From Vibrio algarum (GTDB lineage: Bacteria > Pseudomonadota > Gammaproteobacteria > Enterobacterales > Vibrionaceae), in assembly GCF_028204155.1 (NCBI RefSeq), contig NZ_JAQLOI010000003.1, forward strand, positions 1,178,001 to 1,242,000: 64,000 nt of DNA, in the 5' to 3' direction. The position numbers and the translations under genes were made by a program. Below the pieces are notes generated by a model that saw only the letters and a program-made list of their open reading frames with translations, was not told where the DNA came from and searched no databases. This document shows, in pieces, positions 8,153 through 16,301 of this stretch; the stretch's first letter is position 1; each line of letters begins with the position of its first letter.

Positions 8153-8725
8153 ATGAACAAATCTTTTTTGGTGATAATAATGTCTTCGGCTTTTGCATTG
8201 GCTGGTTGTTCTTCTTCTGGTGATTCAAGCAACGCTAACCCAGTAAATCCGTCAATTCCAGATATTGATAATTCTCCCGAGTGGGGTTTAGATTTAGACA
8301 TGGGGAATACACCTGATTGGGGGCTTACTGACCCAGATTTTGGTCTTGCACCACCGTCGATCCCTGACAGATTACCACCAGTATGGGGCGGACCAGAAAT
8401 GTCAGAAGTTGATAATGGCCCAGAGGCAAGTTACACCGTATCAGGCAGCACCATCACTGATGCAAGTGGCAATATCTTCACTATCACAGATGTTAATTGG
8501 GTTAATCAGGCAATGACCGTTGAAGACAAAGATGGCAATGAATACCTTGTGGACGTCATTCGCCAAGGAAAATATGACGGTGATTTTCGCCTCTTTGTTA
8601 ATGGAGAGTCGATAGTCATTGGTCGCGATACCGTTCAAGGTGGACTAAGACCAATGATGGAAAATACCGAACGCTCTATTGACCGTAATACTATCCGTAA
8701 CTCTATTCGCACTCGCTTAAACTAA
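8153..8725 (+). CDS. Putative lipoprotein of unknown function
   Basis: 190 residues with a lipoprotein signal peptide: FALAGCSSS places the lipidated cysteine at residue 19. The segment after it is low in complexity and rich in Asp, Pro and Trp, with three short related motifs (PEWGLDLD, PDWGLTDP, PDFGLAPP). A folded beta-type domain (VSGSTITDASGNIFTITD onward) follows and the end is basic. I do not recognise the family. It probably sits in the outer membrane facing the periplasm. A strong terminator follows, and a beta-barrel gene begins 57 bases later. Confidence 0.75.
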   Translation: MNKSFLVIIMSSAFALAGCSSSGDSSNANPVNPSIPDIDNSPEWGLDLDMGNTPDWGLTDPDFGLAPPSIPDRLPPVWGGPEMSEVDNGPEASYTVSGSTITDASGNIFTITDVNWVNQAMTVEDKDGNEYLVDVIRQGKYDGDFRLFVNGESIVIGRDTVQGGLRPMMENTERSIDRNTIRNSIRTRLN

Positions 8726-8734
8726 TCCTCTATC

Positions 8735-8763
8735 GCTCCTAGCGTTTTGCTAGGAGCTTTCCT
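8735..8763 (+). terminator. Rho-independent terminator after the lipoprotein
   Basis: Perfect 9-bp stem GCTCCTAGC (8735-8743) / GCTAGGAGC (8749-8757), a 5-base loop and a pyrimidine/T tail, 10 bases after the stop codon. Confidence 0.85.
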
Positions 8764-8782
8764 CTTGCCTCTAGGTTAAAAC

Positions 8783-9457
8783 ATGAAAACCATTTCAATT
8801 ACTTGCAGCGCATTGATGCTCTGCACTTCAGCGTTTGCTGGAATGGATTTATCAATTGAAAAGGATGTCGTAGAGATCGGAGTTACTGCTGCAGTAACGG
8901 ACAATACTTATTTGTATATTGGTGGTGACAGCGACAATTGGGTCGGGATTGGCGTTGGCTACCATAAGTTTATTAATCGGAACTGGAAGTTAGCCTCTTA
9001 TTATGAATATGGTCTGAAGGACGACTGGCTGCTGGACGAGCTAGCGGGCATTGACGGTGTTAAAACCAACACGCACTTTGTAGAGCTCTCTGCAGCCCGA
9101 TTTTTTGATGGTTATTCTGCCAAGTTTGGGGTGACGAGCGAATTTGTACGCAATGGTTTTACCTGGATTACTGCTGATGATGCGAACAAATACTCGACCT
9201 ATTTTTCAGCAGCCAAATACTTTCAGCACGCTTATATAACTAGTCGATTCGAATATCATTATGCTGAAGACAAATCCGACATGGTTGATTTTAACCAAGG
9301 TCAAGCAAGTGAATGGGAGTTATCGATAGGTACAATGCGTCCTGTGTGGCACGTTTATCCATATGCGAAAGTATCGATTTTCAGCCCTAATGATACTTAC
9401 TATGGAATGAACGATACAGACTATAGCTGGACGGTCGGTGGGCGAGTGTCATTCTAA
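8783..9457 (+). CDS. Outer-membrane beta-barrel protein
   Basis: 224 residues starting with a signal peptide that ends TSAFA. The mature chain alternates in beta-strands with aromatic girdles (YLYIGGDSDNWVGIGVGY, YYEYGLKDD, YPYAKVSIF) and closes with a C-terminal Phe (VGGRVSF), as outer-membrane barrels do. It is the third such barrel within 4 kb but is not obviously a duplicate of the other two. Its ATG follows the lipoprotein terminator by about 20 bases, so any promoter is short or transcription reads through the terminator. Function unknown. Confidence 0.72.
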   Translation: MKTISITCSALMLCTSAFAGMDLSIEKDVVEIGVTAAVTDNTYLYIGGDSDNWVGIGVGYHKFINRNWKLASYYEYGLKDDWLLDELAGIDGVKTNTHFVELSAARFFDGYSAKFGVTSEFVRNGFTWITADDANKYSTYFSAAKYFQHAYITSRFEYHYAEDKSDMVDFNQGQASEWELSIGTMRPVWHVYPYAKVSIFSPNDTYYGMNDTDYSWTVGGRVSF

Positions 9458-9598
9458 AATACACTGCCATGGTTTATGAGTTTCAGTGAATTACGTTGCT
9501 GTTAACTTATATTTCTACTTAGGTTTTTTTGATCTCTTTATTTGATGCCATAGAACCTTACAAGGAAATGAAATTATAAACCTCAAGCGTTAGGATGC

Positions 9599-10015
9599 TT
9601 ATCTTTTCGCCATCGGGTGTTCTGGATTCAATTGAAGAAGATCCCAAAGGTTGCCATACAGGTCTTCAAAAACTGCAACCGTACCGTAATCCTGCTGTTT
9701 AGGGTCCCGAACAAAGTGAATACCGATAGACTTCATTCGCTCATAGTCACGCCAGAAGTCATCGGTGTTTAAGAAGAGAAACACGCGACCACCAGTTTGA
9801 TTGCCTATGAAATCATGTTGTTCAGTTTTTGAAGCTTTCGCTAATAATAACGTCACACCATGTGAATTTGGTGGCGCAACCACTACCCAACGTTTGTCTT
9901 GTTCAGCTTGATAAGTATCTTCAATAAGCTCAAATTGGAGCTTATTGACATAGAAATCTATTGCCTCATCGTAGTCTTTTATCACTAATGCAATATGTAC
10001 TATATTTTGCTTCAT
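9599..10015 (-). CDS. VOC (glyoxalase/bleomycin resistance) family protein
   Basis: A 138-residue vicinal oxygen chelate protein. The opening HIALVIKDYDEAIDFYVNKL carries the first metal-ligand histidine. A second His precedes the strand VTLLL, and the ending VFEDLYGNLWDLLQ supplies the conserved glutamate. Members bind a divalent metal and act as dioxygenases, isomerases or binding proteins; this one has no assigned substrate. It follows the bicupin gene on the same strand by 34 bases, so the two are probably one operon. Confidence 0.85.
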   Translation of the reverse strand: MKQNIVHIALVIKDYDEAIDFYVNKLQFELIEDTYQAEQDKRWVVVAPPNSHGVTLLLAKASKTEQHDFIGNQTGGRVFLFLNTDDFWRDYERMKSIGIHFVRDPKQQDYGTVAVFEDLYGNLWDLLQLNPEHPMAKR

Positions 10016-10049
10016 TTCTTGTCCTTAAATGATGTCTTATTGGTTGTCA

Positions 10050-10709
10050 TCATGCTTCTTCGATGGGAAGGTGGCCAGTTTTTACTAAAATGACGGTTTC
10101 TTCTTCAACATAAGGGCTATGGTTGCTCATATGAGGGCTTCGAATCCATGTCCCCTTTGGATATTCACCATACTCGTCTTTGAAGGTTCCCGATAGTACC
10201 AAGATCTCCTCTCCACCAAAATGACGATGGGGTTGAAATTGTTCTCCTTGTGGCCATTTAACCAGTGCCACATGCTCATGTTTAAACTCATGCAAAGGCA
10301 TAACTTGTAGGCCGCCCATTCCCGCTAGCCAATCTTGTTCATTGGTATTAATACGGGTCTGCTTAGTGTCTTGCTCGTCAAACTGATTAAGCTTCACAAA
10401 AATAACGCAACCATTATTGCTAAAAGGTGCATGAGTACTGTTCGGTGGGTTTCTCAGATAAGTTCCTGCTGGGAAGTCACCGGTTTCATCAGAAAAAGTC
10501 CCTTCCAATACAAAAATTTCTTCGCCCATTGGGTGTGGGTGGGTCTTAAATTTGGAGTCAGCCTCATATCTTACAATACTCGTGGTATGCCCGGCTTCTT
10601 GTTCCTGCCGTTCAAAAGGCTTCCGCCACACACCGATTGCCGGACTGGCCAACCAATCCATTTGTTCAGATTTAATGACGAGTCTCTGAGTAAAGTCCAT
10701 ATTTAGCAT
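10050..10709 (-). CDS. ChrR-like bicupin protein
   Basis: 219 residues with two cupin domains in tandem, each with the metal-binding motif: THPHPMGEEIFVLEG in the first half and QPHRHFGGEEILVLSG in the second. The arrangement matches the cupin domain of ChrR anti-sigma factors, but the N-terminal zinc anti-sigma domain is missing, so it is not itself ChrR. It may be a small-molecule oxygenase or a sensor of oxidative stress. The start at 10709 is chosen because AAAGGAA precedes it; an ATG 27 bases upstream is possible. It is cotranscribed with the VOC gene. Confidence 0.8.
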   Translation of the reverse strand: MLNMDFTQRLVIKSEQMDWLASPAIGVWRKPFERQEQEAGHTTSIVRYEADSKFKTHPHPMGEEIFVLEGTFSDETGDFPAGTYLRNPPNSTHAPFSNNGCVIFVKLNQFDEQDTKQTRINTNEQDWLAGMGGLQVMPLHEFKHEHVALVKWPQGEQFQPHRHFGGEEILVLSGTFKDEYGEYPKGTWIRSPHMSNHSPYVEEETVILVKTGHLPIEEA

Positions 10710-10803
10710 TGGTTTGATTCCTTTTGAGTTGCACACATTTGCTAAGTTTAGTCGATCACCTGTAAAGGCAAGATACAGATATAAATGGAATCAACATCAA
10801 AAG

Positions 10804-12354
10804 CTATTTCATCTTAAGTCGTTTCATCAACCTATGCAGATTACCAGCGTCCACCTTTAATAATCTAGCCGCTGCCGCCCAATTGTTACCAGACTCTATG
10901 TAGGCTTGATTAATCAAATTAAATTGAAATTCATCCGTGGCACTCTTTAAATCGGTAGGGGTGAAGGTAACGTTATTCGATGGTGCCGACATTGGTCTAT
11001 TTATACTGGGCTCTATTACTGGGTTATCTTGCTCTTCAAGGCTGAAGTGTTTTGGTAGCAATACAATTACATCCGACCGTGACTCTGATCGAGCTAAAAC
11101 CGCAGCGCGATTTATGGCGTGTTCTAGTTCTCTGACGTTACCTTGCCAACTGTGGTTTTTAAGTATTAAGTGTGTTTGTGGATCAATTTTTATATTTTTA
11201 ACCCCTAATTTGTGCTGACAACGTTCGGCAAAGAAGCCAGACAAAAGCGTGATATCTTTTGCACGTTCACGCAAAGGGGGTACAAAGATAGGGAACACAC
11301 TTAAGCGATGATAAAGGTCCGAACGGAACCGACCGGCTTTTACTTCTTCATGCATCACGCGATTGGTTGCGGCAACAATACGTGCATTGACCTTGATGTT
11401 TCTGTCATCGCCGACGCGTTGTATGTCTCCATATTGAAGTGCTCTAAGCAGTTTGGCCTGTAGAGCGAGTGATAGCTCGCCAATTTCATCAAGAAACAGC
11501 GTACCGTTATCGGCAAGTTCAAATTTACCTTTTCGATTACTGATCGCGCCGGTAAAGGCCCCTTTCACGTGTCCGAATAGCTCACTTTCAGCAACCGATT
11601 CGGGTAGTGCGGCACAATTCAAATAGACTAAGTTTTGTTTAACCCTGTCTGAATTTTCATGAAGAGCGGCAGCAACAAGCTCTTTACCAACACCGGTCTC
11701 ACCCATAATAAGAACCGAGAGGTCCGTATTTGCGACGGCAGAGATGTGCGATTTTAGTTCTTGCATGACCTCTGAATTACCGATTATCTCACTCGGTACA
11801 ATACTTTTATTGCGGCTAGCGGCAGGTGATGCTTCAATCCCCACTTGGTTTTCTAACTGCTCCATTAAAAGTGCGGTGTTTAGGCTTGTTGCCGCCAGTG
11901 CACTGATCACTCGTAAATCTTGATTTCGAAATGAGTCAAATTGTTTTGGGTCGAAAGCATCTATGGTCACTGCACCAATCAAACGGTCATTGATGAGAAG
12001 TGGTAAGCCGATACATGAATGTACTCTAAGGTCATGTTCGTGTTCTGGGATGAGTCCGTCATACGGGTCGGGTAGGTCACTGTCTGGTGGAAAACGAACC
12101 ACATCACCCGCTCGAGCAATCGCTTCTAACCTTGGGTGTTGCTGTATGTCGAACCTTCTGCCTAGTACATCGTCGTATAGGCCATTGATCGCCAAAGGGA
12201 TAAATTGTTGGTCTTGAAAATAGAGTAAAGCAGAAGCATCGCATTTTAATACTTCTCTAATGGAAGAGAGTAGCCGATCAAACCTATCTTGATCGGAAAT
12301 GACTGACGTTAGATCTAACGCTATTTTTATCCATTCTTTATTTAGCTTACTCAC
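10804..12354 (-). CDS. norR: NorR, nitric-oxide-responsive sigma-54 activator
   Basis: 516 residues with the full NorR architecture. The N-terminal GAF domain (about 20-165) senses NO through a non-haem iron; the residues proposed as ligands in E. coli NorR are present with a one-residue shift after the loop (R75, D99, H112, C114, D132). The AAA+ domain has Walker A GETGVGKE (218-225) and the sigma-54 loop GAFTGA (265-270). A Fis-type helix-turn-helix ends the chain. In other vibrios norR adjoins hmp or related detoxification genes, but here the divergent gene is an MFS transporter. I saw no convincing -24/-12 promoter between them. Confidence 0.93.
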   Translation of the reverse strand: MSKLNKEWIKIALDLTSVISDQDRFDRLLSSIREVLKCDASALLYFQDQQFIPLAINGLYDDVLGRRFDIQQHPRLEAIARAGDVVRFPPDSDLPDPYDGLIPEHEHDLRVHSCIGLPLLINDRLIGAVTIDAFDPKQFDSFRNQDLRVISALAATSLNTALLMEQLENQVGIEASPAASRNKSIVPSEIIGNSEVMQELKSHISAVANTDLSVLIMGETGVGKELVAAALHENSDRVKQNLVYLNCAALPESVAESELFGHVKGAFTGAISNRKGKFELADNGTLFLDEIGELSLALQAKLLRALQYGDIQRVGDDRNIKVNARIVAATNRVMHEEVKAGRFRSDLYHRLSVFPIFVPPLRERAKDITLLSGFFAERCQHKLGVKNIKIDPQTHLILKNHSWQGNVRELEHAINRAAVLARSESRSDVIVLLPKHFSLEEQDNPVIEPSINRPMSAPSNNVTFTPTDLKSATDEFQFNLINQAYIESGNNWAAAARLLKVDAGNLHRLMKRLKMK

Positions 12355-12587
12355 CGAGTTACTCGCTACGATTCCTGTTTATTTGACAAGTGTAGTGTTA
12401 TTAAGACAAAAGTAAATAACTGTCATTATAACAATATATGCATACTATTTGTTCGTTGAGATAAACAAACGGCTATCAATAGACAATAGGTATTCCGTGG
12501 CGAAAAAACACTTTACTTAAAGTTAACTTTAACTATTAAGATGCAATATATGTATTGAAATGGAAGTGACAAACTAAGGAAAGAGTG

Positions 12588-13817
12588 ATGAAAAAACGGG
12601 TACTACCTTACTTATCTGGACGATTATTTGATGGGATTTCTTCTGGTATGTTCATGATGGCACTGCCTTGGGTCATGTTGAATCAGCCCAATATGGGAAC
12701 GTTTGTCGCAATACTTGCGTTGGTGTGCACAGGGGCGTCGTTTTTTTCGACGCTGTTTGTTGCGACACTGATTGACCGCTATTCTCGAAAAGCGGTGTTG
12801 GTTGCCATGCAGATGGTACAAGCAACTACGGCGTTATGTGTGTTTATTGCCTATTGGTATGGTTTAGAATCTGTTTGGATGCTAGCTCTGGCTCAACTCG
12901 TATTTTGGTTGAGTGGTGATATGGCATGGAGTACCAATAACGCATTTGTACACGAGAATTTTGAACCAAGCGAATACTCAAAAATCTCCAGTTACGATGA
13001 AATTGTTATGCAGACCAGTGTATTGGGGGCGGGATCGTTGGGCATTGTCGTGCTAGAAGTATGGTCAATGGTTGAATTTGCGTTTTTAGCCACTCTGGCC
13101 TCGTCGTTCGCGGCGGTAAGTTATCTAATTACCCCTTATCGACGTCAAATTACCGAGGAAATTAAAGATTCGTTTTTGTCACAACTTTTTGAAAGTAAAA
13201 ATATTTTCAGCCGTGATCCTGCTTTGTATGCGTTTATTGCCCTATCGTGTCTTTCTTATCCAGTATTAACTTTTTTGGTTAAATTGGTCCCTATCTATTT
13301 CTCAGAACAAGGGATTGATGGTGGTTGGTTTGCTACATGGAAGATGAGCTATGGAGTAGGGGCACTGATTTGTGGCCTAGTTGTTGCCAAGCTTCTTATC
13401 CGTTTCGATGCGGATAAATCAATGCTGTTCTCGATCTTTGTGTTGTCGCTGTTGCTGCTCGCCATTGGTATATTCCTTTCGCCTATGATGATGGTAATTT
13501 TAACGGTGGTGATTGGCTTTTTTAATGCATTTAATCGTATTTCCAGAATCAACAAGTTGCACCGTGTCGTTGCTGTTTCTGAACGGGGAAGGGTAGATGG
13601 TGGTTTTAAACTGTTTTCAACGCTTTCCCAGAGTTTGAGTTATTTGCTTATTGCGTGGTTAACAGCCAATCAGATGACGTCTTACGGCTTTACAATTATA
13701 GCGGGAGTGATGATGAGCGCGGCCATATTAATGTGGTGGTTGATGCAAAGAAGAGGCAAAAAAGAGAAAAGAGACAAAAAAGAGAAAAGAGACAAAGGAG
13801 CGATGGTGTTGTCTTAA
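12588..13817 (+). CDS. MFS transporter
   Basis: A 409-residue inner-membrane protein with about 12 hydrophobic helices and the MFS loop 2-3 signature region (ATLIDRYSRKAVL). Members move small solutes using the proton gradient; efflux is likely, but the substrate is unknown. AAGGA seven bases upstream fixes the ATG at 12588 rather than the overlapping GTG. It is divergent from norR, so NO-dependent control is possible though unsupported by a clear promoter. The cytoplasmic tail ends in two perfect copies of an 18-bp repeat encoding Lys-Lys-Glu-Lys-Arg-Asp. Confidence 0.85.
   Translation: MKKRVLPYLSGRLFDGISSGMFMMALPWVMLNQPNMGTFVAILALVCTGASFFSTLFVATLIDRYSRKAVLVAMQMVQATTALCVFIAYWYGLESVWMLALAQLVFWLSGDMAWSTNNAFVHENFEPSEYSKISSYDEIVMQTSVLGAGSLGIVVLEVWSMVEFAFLATLASSFAAVSYLITPYRRQITEEIKDSFLSQLFESKNIFSRDPALYAFIALSCLSYPVLTFLVKLVPIYFSEQGIDGGWFATWKMSYGVGALICGLVVAKLLIRFDADKSMLFSIFVLSLLLLAIGIFLSPMMMVILTVVIGFFNAFNRISRINKLHRVVAVSERGRVDGGFKLFSTLSQSLSYLLIAWLTANQMTSYGFTIIAGVMMSAAILMWWLMQRRGKKEKRDKKEKRDKGAMVLS
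13758..13793 (+). repeat. Two perfect 18-bp tandem repeats in a coding tail
   Basis: The unit AAAAAAGAGAAAAGAGAC occurs at 13758-13775 and again at 13776-13793, encoding KKEKRD twice in the C-terminal tail of the MFS transporter. It is probably a replication-slippage duplication and could vary in copy number between strains. Confidence 0.9.
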
Positions 13818-13838
13818 CCGCCACTCCTTAATTGAGTA

Positions 13839-14996
13839 CTACTTGCCTAGAAATTCTTTTAGTTCTGCCGCTAAGCAATCAACGGCTTTTTCTAATTCTT
13901 CTAATGTTGAGTTAGTAAAATTTAGTCTTAATGCCGCTTCGGCCGAGTCTGCATTTGGATAAAATACTGGGCTAGGTACAACGGCAACCCCTTTTGACAG
14001 CAATACCTTAGCTAGGTCAAATGTGTCGCAGGTTGGCAAAGTTAACCAGACAAACATGCCACCATCGACTGATTTTAGTTCGCAGTTTTTCGGTAACTTG
14101 CTCTCTAGTTCAGAATATAGCTTTTGGTATCTTTGTTTGTAGAGTGCTCGGATATTATCGATGTGTTGGTCAAAATTATCGTTTTCAAGTAAGCCTAATA
14201 ACAGCGCTTGCATAGGTACGCTTGAATGCAAGTCGGCCCCTTGTTTCACTTTGATCATGGGTTCTAAATAACTTAATTTACCAGACACCGCACCTAAACG
14301 AAGTCCCGGAGACGCAATTTTAGAGAAAGAGCGTAATACAATAGAGTTATCTGGACAGAAGTCTGAGACGAGATCAATAGCCTCACCACTGAATCGTAAT
14401 TCACGATACGGAGCATCTTCAATTAACGCGACACCATAGTCGATACATAGCTGAGCCACTTTTTTACGTGTTTCTATAGCCCAACATACGCCAGTAGGGT
14501 TGTGAAAATCGGGAACGGCATAAAACATTTTTGGCGACTGCTCTTTAAAACACTGTTCTAATTGTTTTAAATCTGGGCCTAACTCTGTTTGTGAAACGGT
14601 AACCATGTTCGCTTGTACTAAACCAAAGACTTGCATTGCGCCCAAGTAGCTCGGTGCTTCCATAACAACTGTATCACCCGGGTTTACATAAGCTCTCGCG
14701 ATGAGATCTAATCCTTGTTGTGAACCAGTACAAACCATAACGGAATGGTTATCAGGCAGTTGGAATCGCTTCGTTAGATGTGTTAACAGTGGTCCATAAC
14801 CTGCGGTACTTCCGTATTGAAAAACCTCTGGCATATCAGCAAGCGACTCTAGCGTTGGCTTCATGAGTTCAATTGGGAAGGTTTTTGCATCCGGTAATCC
14901 ACCAGCTAAGGAAATCACGTTCTTGTCGCTCGCAGCACTTAATATTTCTCGAATGTAGGAGGATTGAATTTGTTGAAGTGATTGAGCGATTTCCAT
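13839..14996 (-). CDS. PLP-dependent aminotransferase (class I/II, LysN/MocR-like fold)
   Basis: 385 residues of fold-type I aminotransferase. Visible are the N-terminal SLAGGLPDAKTFP, substrate-region YGSTAGYGPLL, the PLP-contacting VPDFHNPTG and EDAPYRELRF, and the Schiff-base lysine in SFSKIASPGLRLG. This pattern is that of 2-aminoadipate/kynurenine-type aminotransferases ('PLP-dependent aminotransferase family'), which take bulky or aromatic amino acids. It is divergent from an AraC regulator 112 bases away, and a 22-bp-spaced direct repeat lies between them, so that regulator probably controls it. Confidence 0.9.
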   Translation of the reverse strand: MEIAQSLQQIQSSYIREILSAASDKNVISLAGGLPDAKTFPIELMKPTLESLADMPEVFQYGSTAGYGPLLTHLTKRFQLPDNHSVMVCTGSQQGLDLIARAYVNPGDTVVMEAPSYLGAMQVFGLVQANMVTVSQTELGPDLKQLEQCFKEQSPKMFYAVPDFHNPTGVCWAIETRKKVAQLCIDYGVALIEDAPYRELRFSGEAIDLVSDFCPDNSIVLRSFSKIASPGLRLGAVSGKLSYLEPMIKVKQGADLHSSVPMQALLLGLLENDNFDQHIDNIRALYKQRYQKLYSELESKLPKNCELKSVDGGMFVWLTLPTCDTFDLAKVLLSKGVAVVPSPVFYPNADSAEAALRLNFTNSTLEELEKAVDCLAAELKEFLGK

Positions 14997-15062
14997 TTTA
15001 TTACCTGTCTGGTGTTTACAAAGTGTAGAACAAGAGCATACAGGGAGTTGTTATTTATATCT

Positions 15063-15098
15063 TGTCCGTTTATGCTTATCAGTATGTCCATTTATGCT
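15063..15098. promoter_or_regulatory. Candidate AraC-type operator (direct repeat)
   Basis: TGTCCGTTTATGCT (15063-15076) and TGTCCATTTATGCT (15085-15098) match at 13 of 14 positions and start 22 bp apart, two helical turns, as expected for an AraC-family dimer. They lie between the divergent aminotransferase and AraC genes. The second copy overlaps the first in-frame ATG (15094), supporting 15109 as the true start. Confidence 0.6.
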
Positions 15099-15108
15099 AT
15101 TTTCCATT

Positions 15109-15978
15109 ATGAATACTCAACACCTTTCAAGAATCAATGATGTGCTGTTTTACATTCATCAGGATATATCTAGAAATTTACCTGCGAAGGAATTAGCAGA
15201 TGTGGCGGCCTATTCAGAGCAGCACTTTCATCGCTTGTTTAAACAGGTCGTAGGTGAATCTATTCACCAGTATATTCGACGTACACGTATGGAGTACGCT
15301 GCTAACTTACTCATGTTCGATTCTGAATCTTCGGTACTCATTATCGGTAATAAGTGTGGTTTTAACTCTGTTTCGTCATTTAGCCGTGCATTTAAATCTG
15401 TTTTTAAACTCTCTCCCGGTGAGTGGCGAAAACATGACTATCATGGTGCTGATAAGCCTTATCTCGCGGATCCGGAAATTGCGGCTGGTTACGCTAGAGT
15501 CTCGAAAAAAGGGATACCAGAACCGAATATTATTGAAGTCCCCACAAAGCTTGCTGCTTATGTGCGTCATCAAGGCTACAACCGATCTATAAAGCGGTCC
15601 TGGCTAATTTTAAAGGCTTGGGCGGAATCGGAGGGCAGAGACTTTTCTATCCAATATGGATTACATCATTCTAACCCCGCTTTGGTGGCGTTAGAAAAGT
15701 GTCGCTATGTTGCTTGTGTCGAGATCGATAAACCGCTTAATTACCGAGGTATTGTTAATCAACTCACTATCCCCGGTGGTTTACATGCGGTGTTTAGATT
15801 AAATGGTATATATGGCGAATTGCTTCCACAAATTAGTTATGTGTTGGAGCAGTGGCTACCAGATTCAGGATTTAAACTGGGTTCTACACCAGCTTATGTA
15901 AACTATATTAAAAACCATTTTTTGTCGGCGGATGAAAAGTTTGAATTGGATTTTTATCTACCAATTAGTTTTTATTAG
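15109..15978 (+). CDS. AraC family regulator with GyrI-like ligand domain
   Basis: 289 residues. The first ~105 form the AraC double helix-turn-helix (ELADVAAYSEQHFHRLFKQ and CGFNSVSSFSRAFKSVF-LSPGEWR). The rest (about 125-289) is a GyrI-like/SOUL-type effector domain typical of Rob- or BmrR-like regulators that bind hydrophobic or cationic drugs. The start at 15109 avoids an earlier ATG that falls within the candidate operator. It most likely controls the divergent PLP aminotransferase and itself. The effector is unknown. Confidence 0.88.
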   Translation: MNTQHLSRINDVLFYIHQDISRNLPAKELADVAAYSEQHFHRLFKQVVGESIHQYIRRTRMEYAANLLMFDSESSVLIIGNKCGFNSVSSFSRAFKSVFKLSPGEWRKHDYHGADKPYLADPEIAAGYARVSKKGIPEPNIIEVPTKLAAYVRHQGYNRSIKRSWLILKAWAESEGRDFSIQYGLHHSNPALVALEKCRYVACVEIDKPLNYRGIVNQLTIPGGLHAVFRLNGIYGELLPQISYVLEQWLPDSGFKLGSTPAYVNYIKNHFLSADEKFELDFYLPISFY

Positions 15979-16081
15979 AAACACGTCTATGAGTCGCTAA
16001 TTCATAATTGCCTCACATTTACCCATCACAGTACGCGAGTGAATTCATCTTTTTTGGCAGAAGTGATATTTGGAGAAGTAT

Positions 16082-16174
16082 ATGAAAAGTCGTCGTTTAG
16101 TTGCTCTATTATTCGCGATTGGTTGTTTTTTAGTGCTATCTGGGTGTGCTCATCCCCACATGCCACGTTTTTAA
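16082..16174 (+). CDS. Very small lipoprotein (30 residues)
   Basis: A 30-codon frame: MKSRRLVALLFAIGCFLVLS then GCAHPHMPRF. It has a basic n-region, a hydrophobic core and a lipobox (V-L-S-G-C), followed by only nine residues, so the mature product would be a lipidated decapeptide. GGAG lies about seven bases before the ATG. It is short enough to be skipped by standard gene callers. I know of no matching family; entericidin-like peptides have comparable size, but no specific similarity is claimed. Confidence 0.55.
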   Translation: MKSRRLVALLFAIGCFLVLSGCAHPHMPRF

Positions 16175-16301
16175 TGGTTGGAAAGTTGCCATAGCCAGAA
16201 TATAGCTAGGACTGGTGTCTAACCTGAGTAATTGGTAAGAATAGTATAGTGAATCCTGTTAGAACAGAAACCACCATACTTTCTGTACCGTTTTATACAA
16301 T

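Noticed and set aside
8026..8301. Minus-strand open frame opposite the lipoprotein
   Set aside because: It overlaps the well supported lipoprotein signal sequence and has no independent support.
12355..12587. Sigma-54 promoter for the MFS gene
   Set aside because: No TGGC-N8-TTGC type sequence is visible, only a single weak NorR-like half-site pattern.
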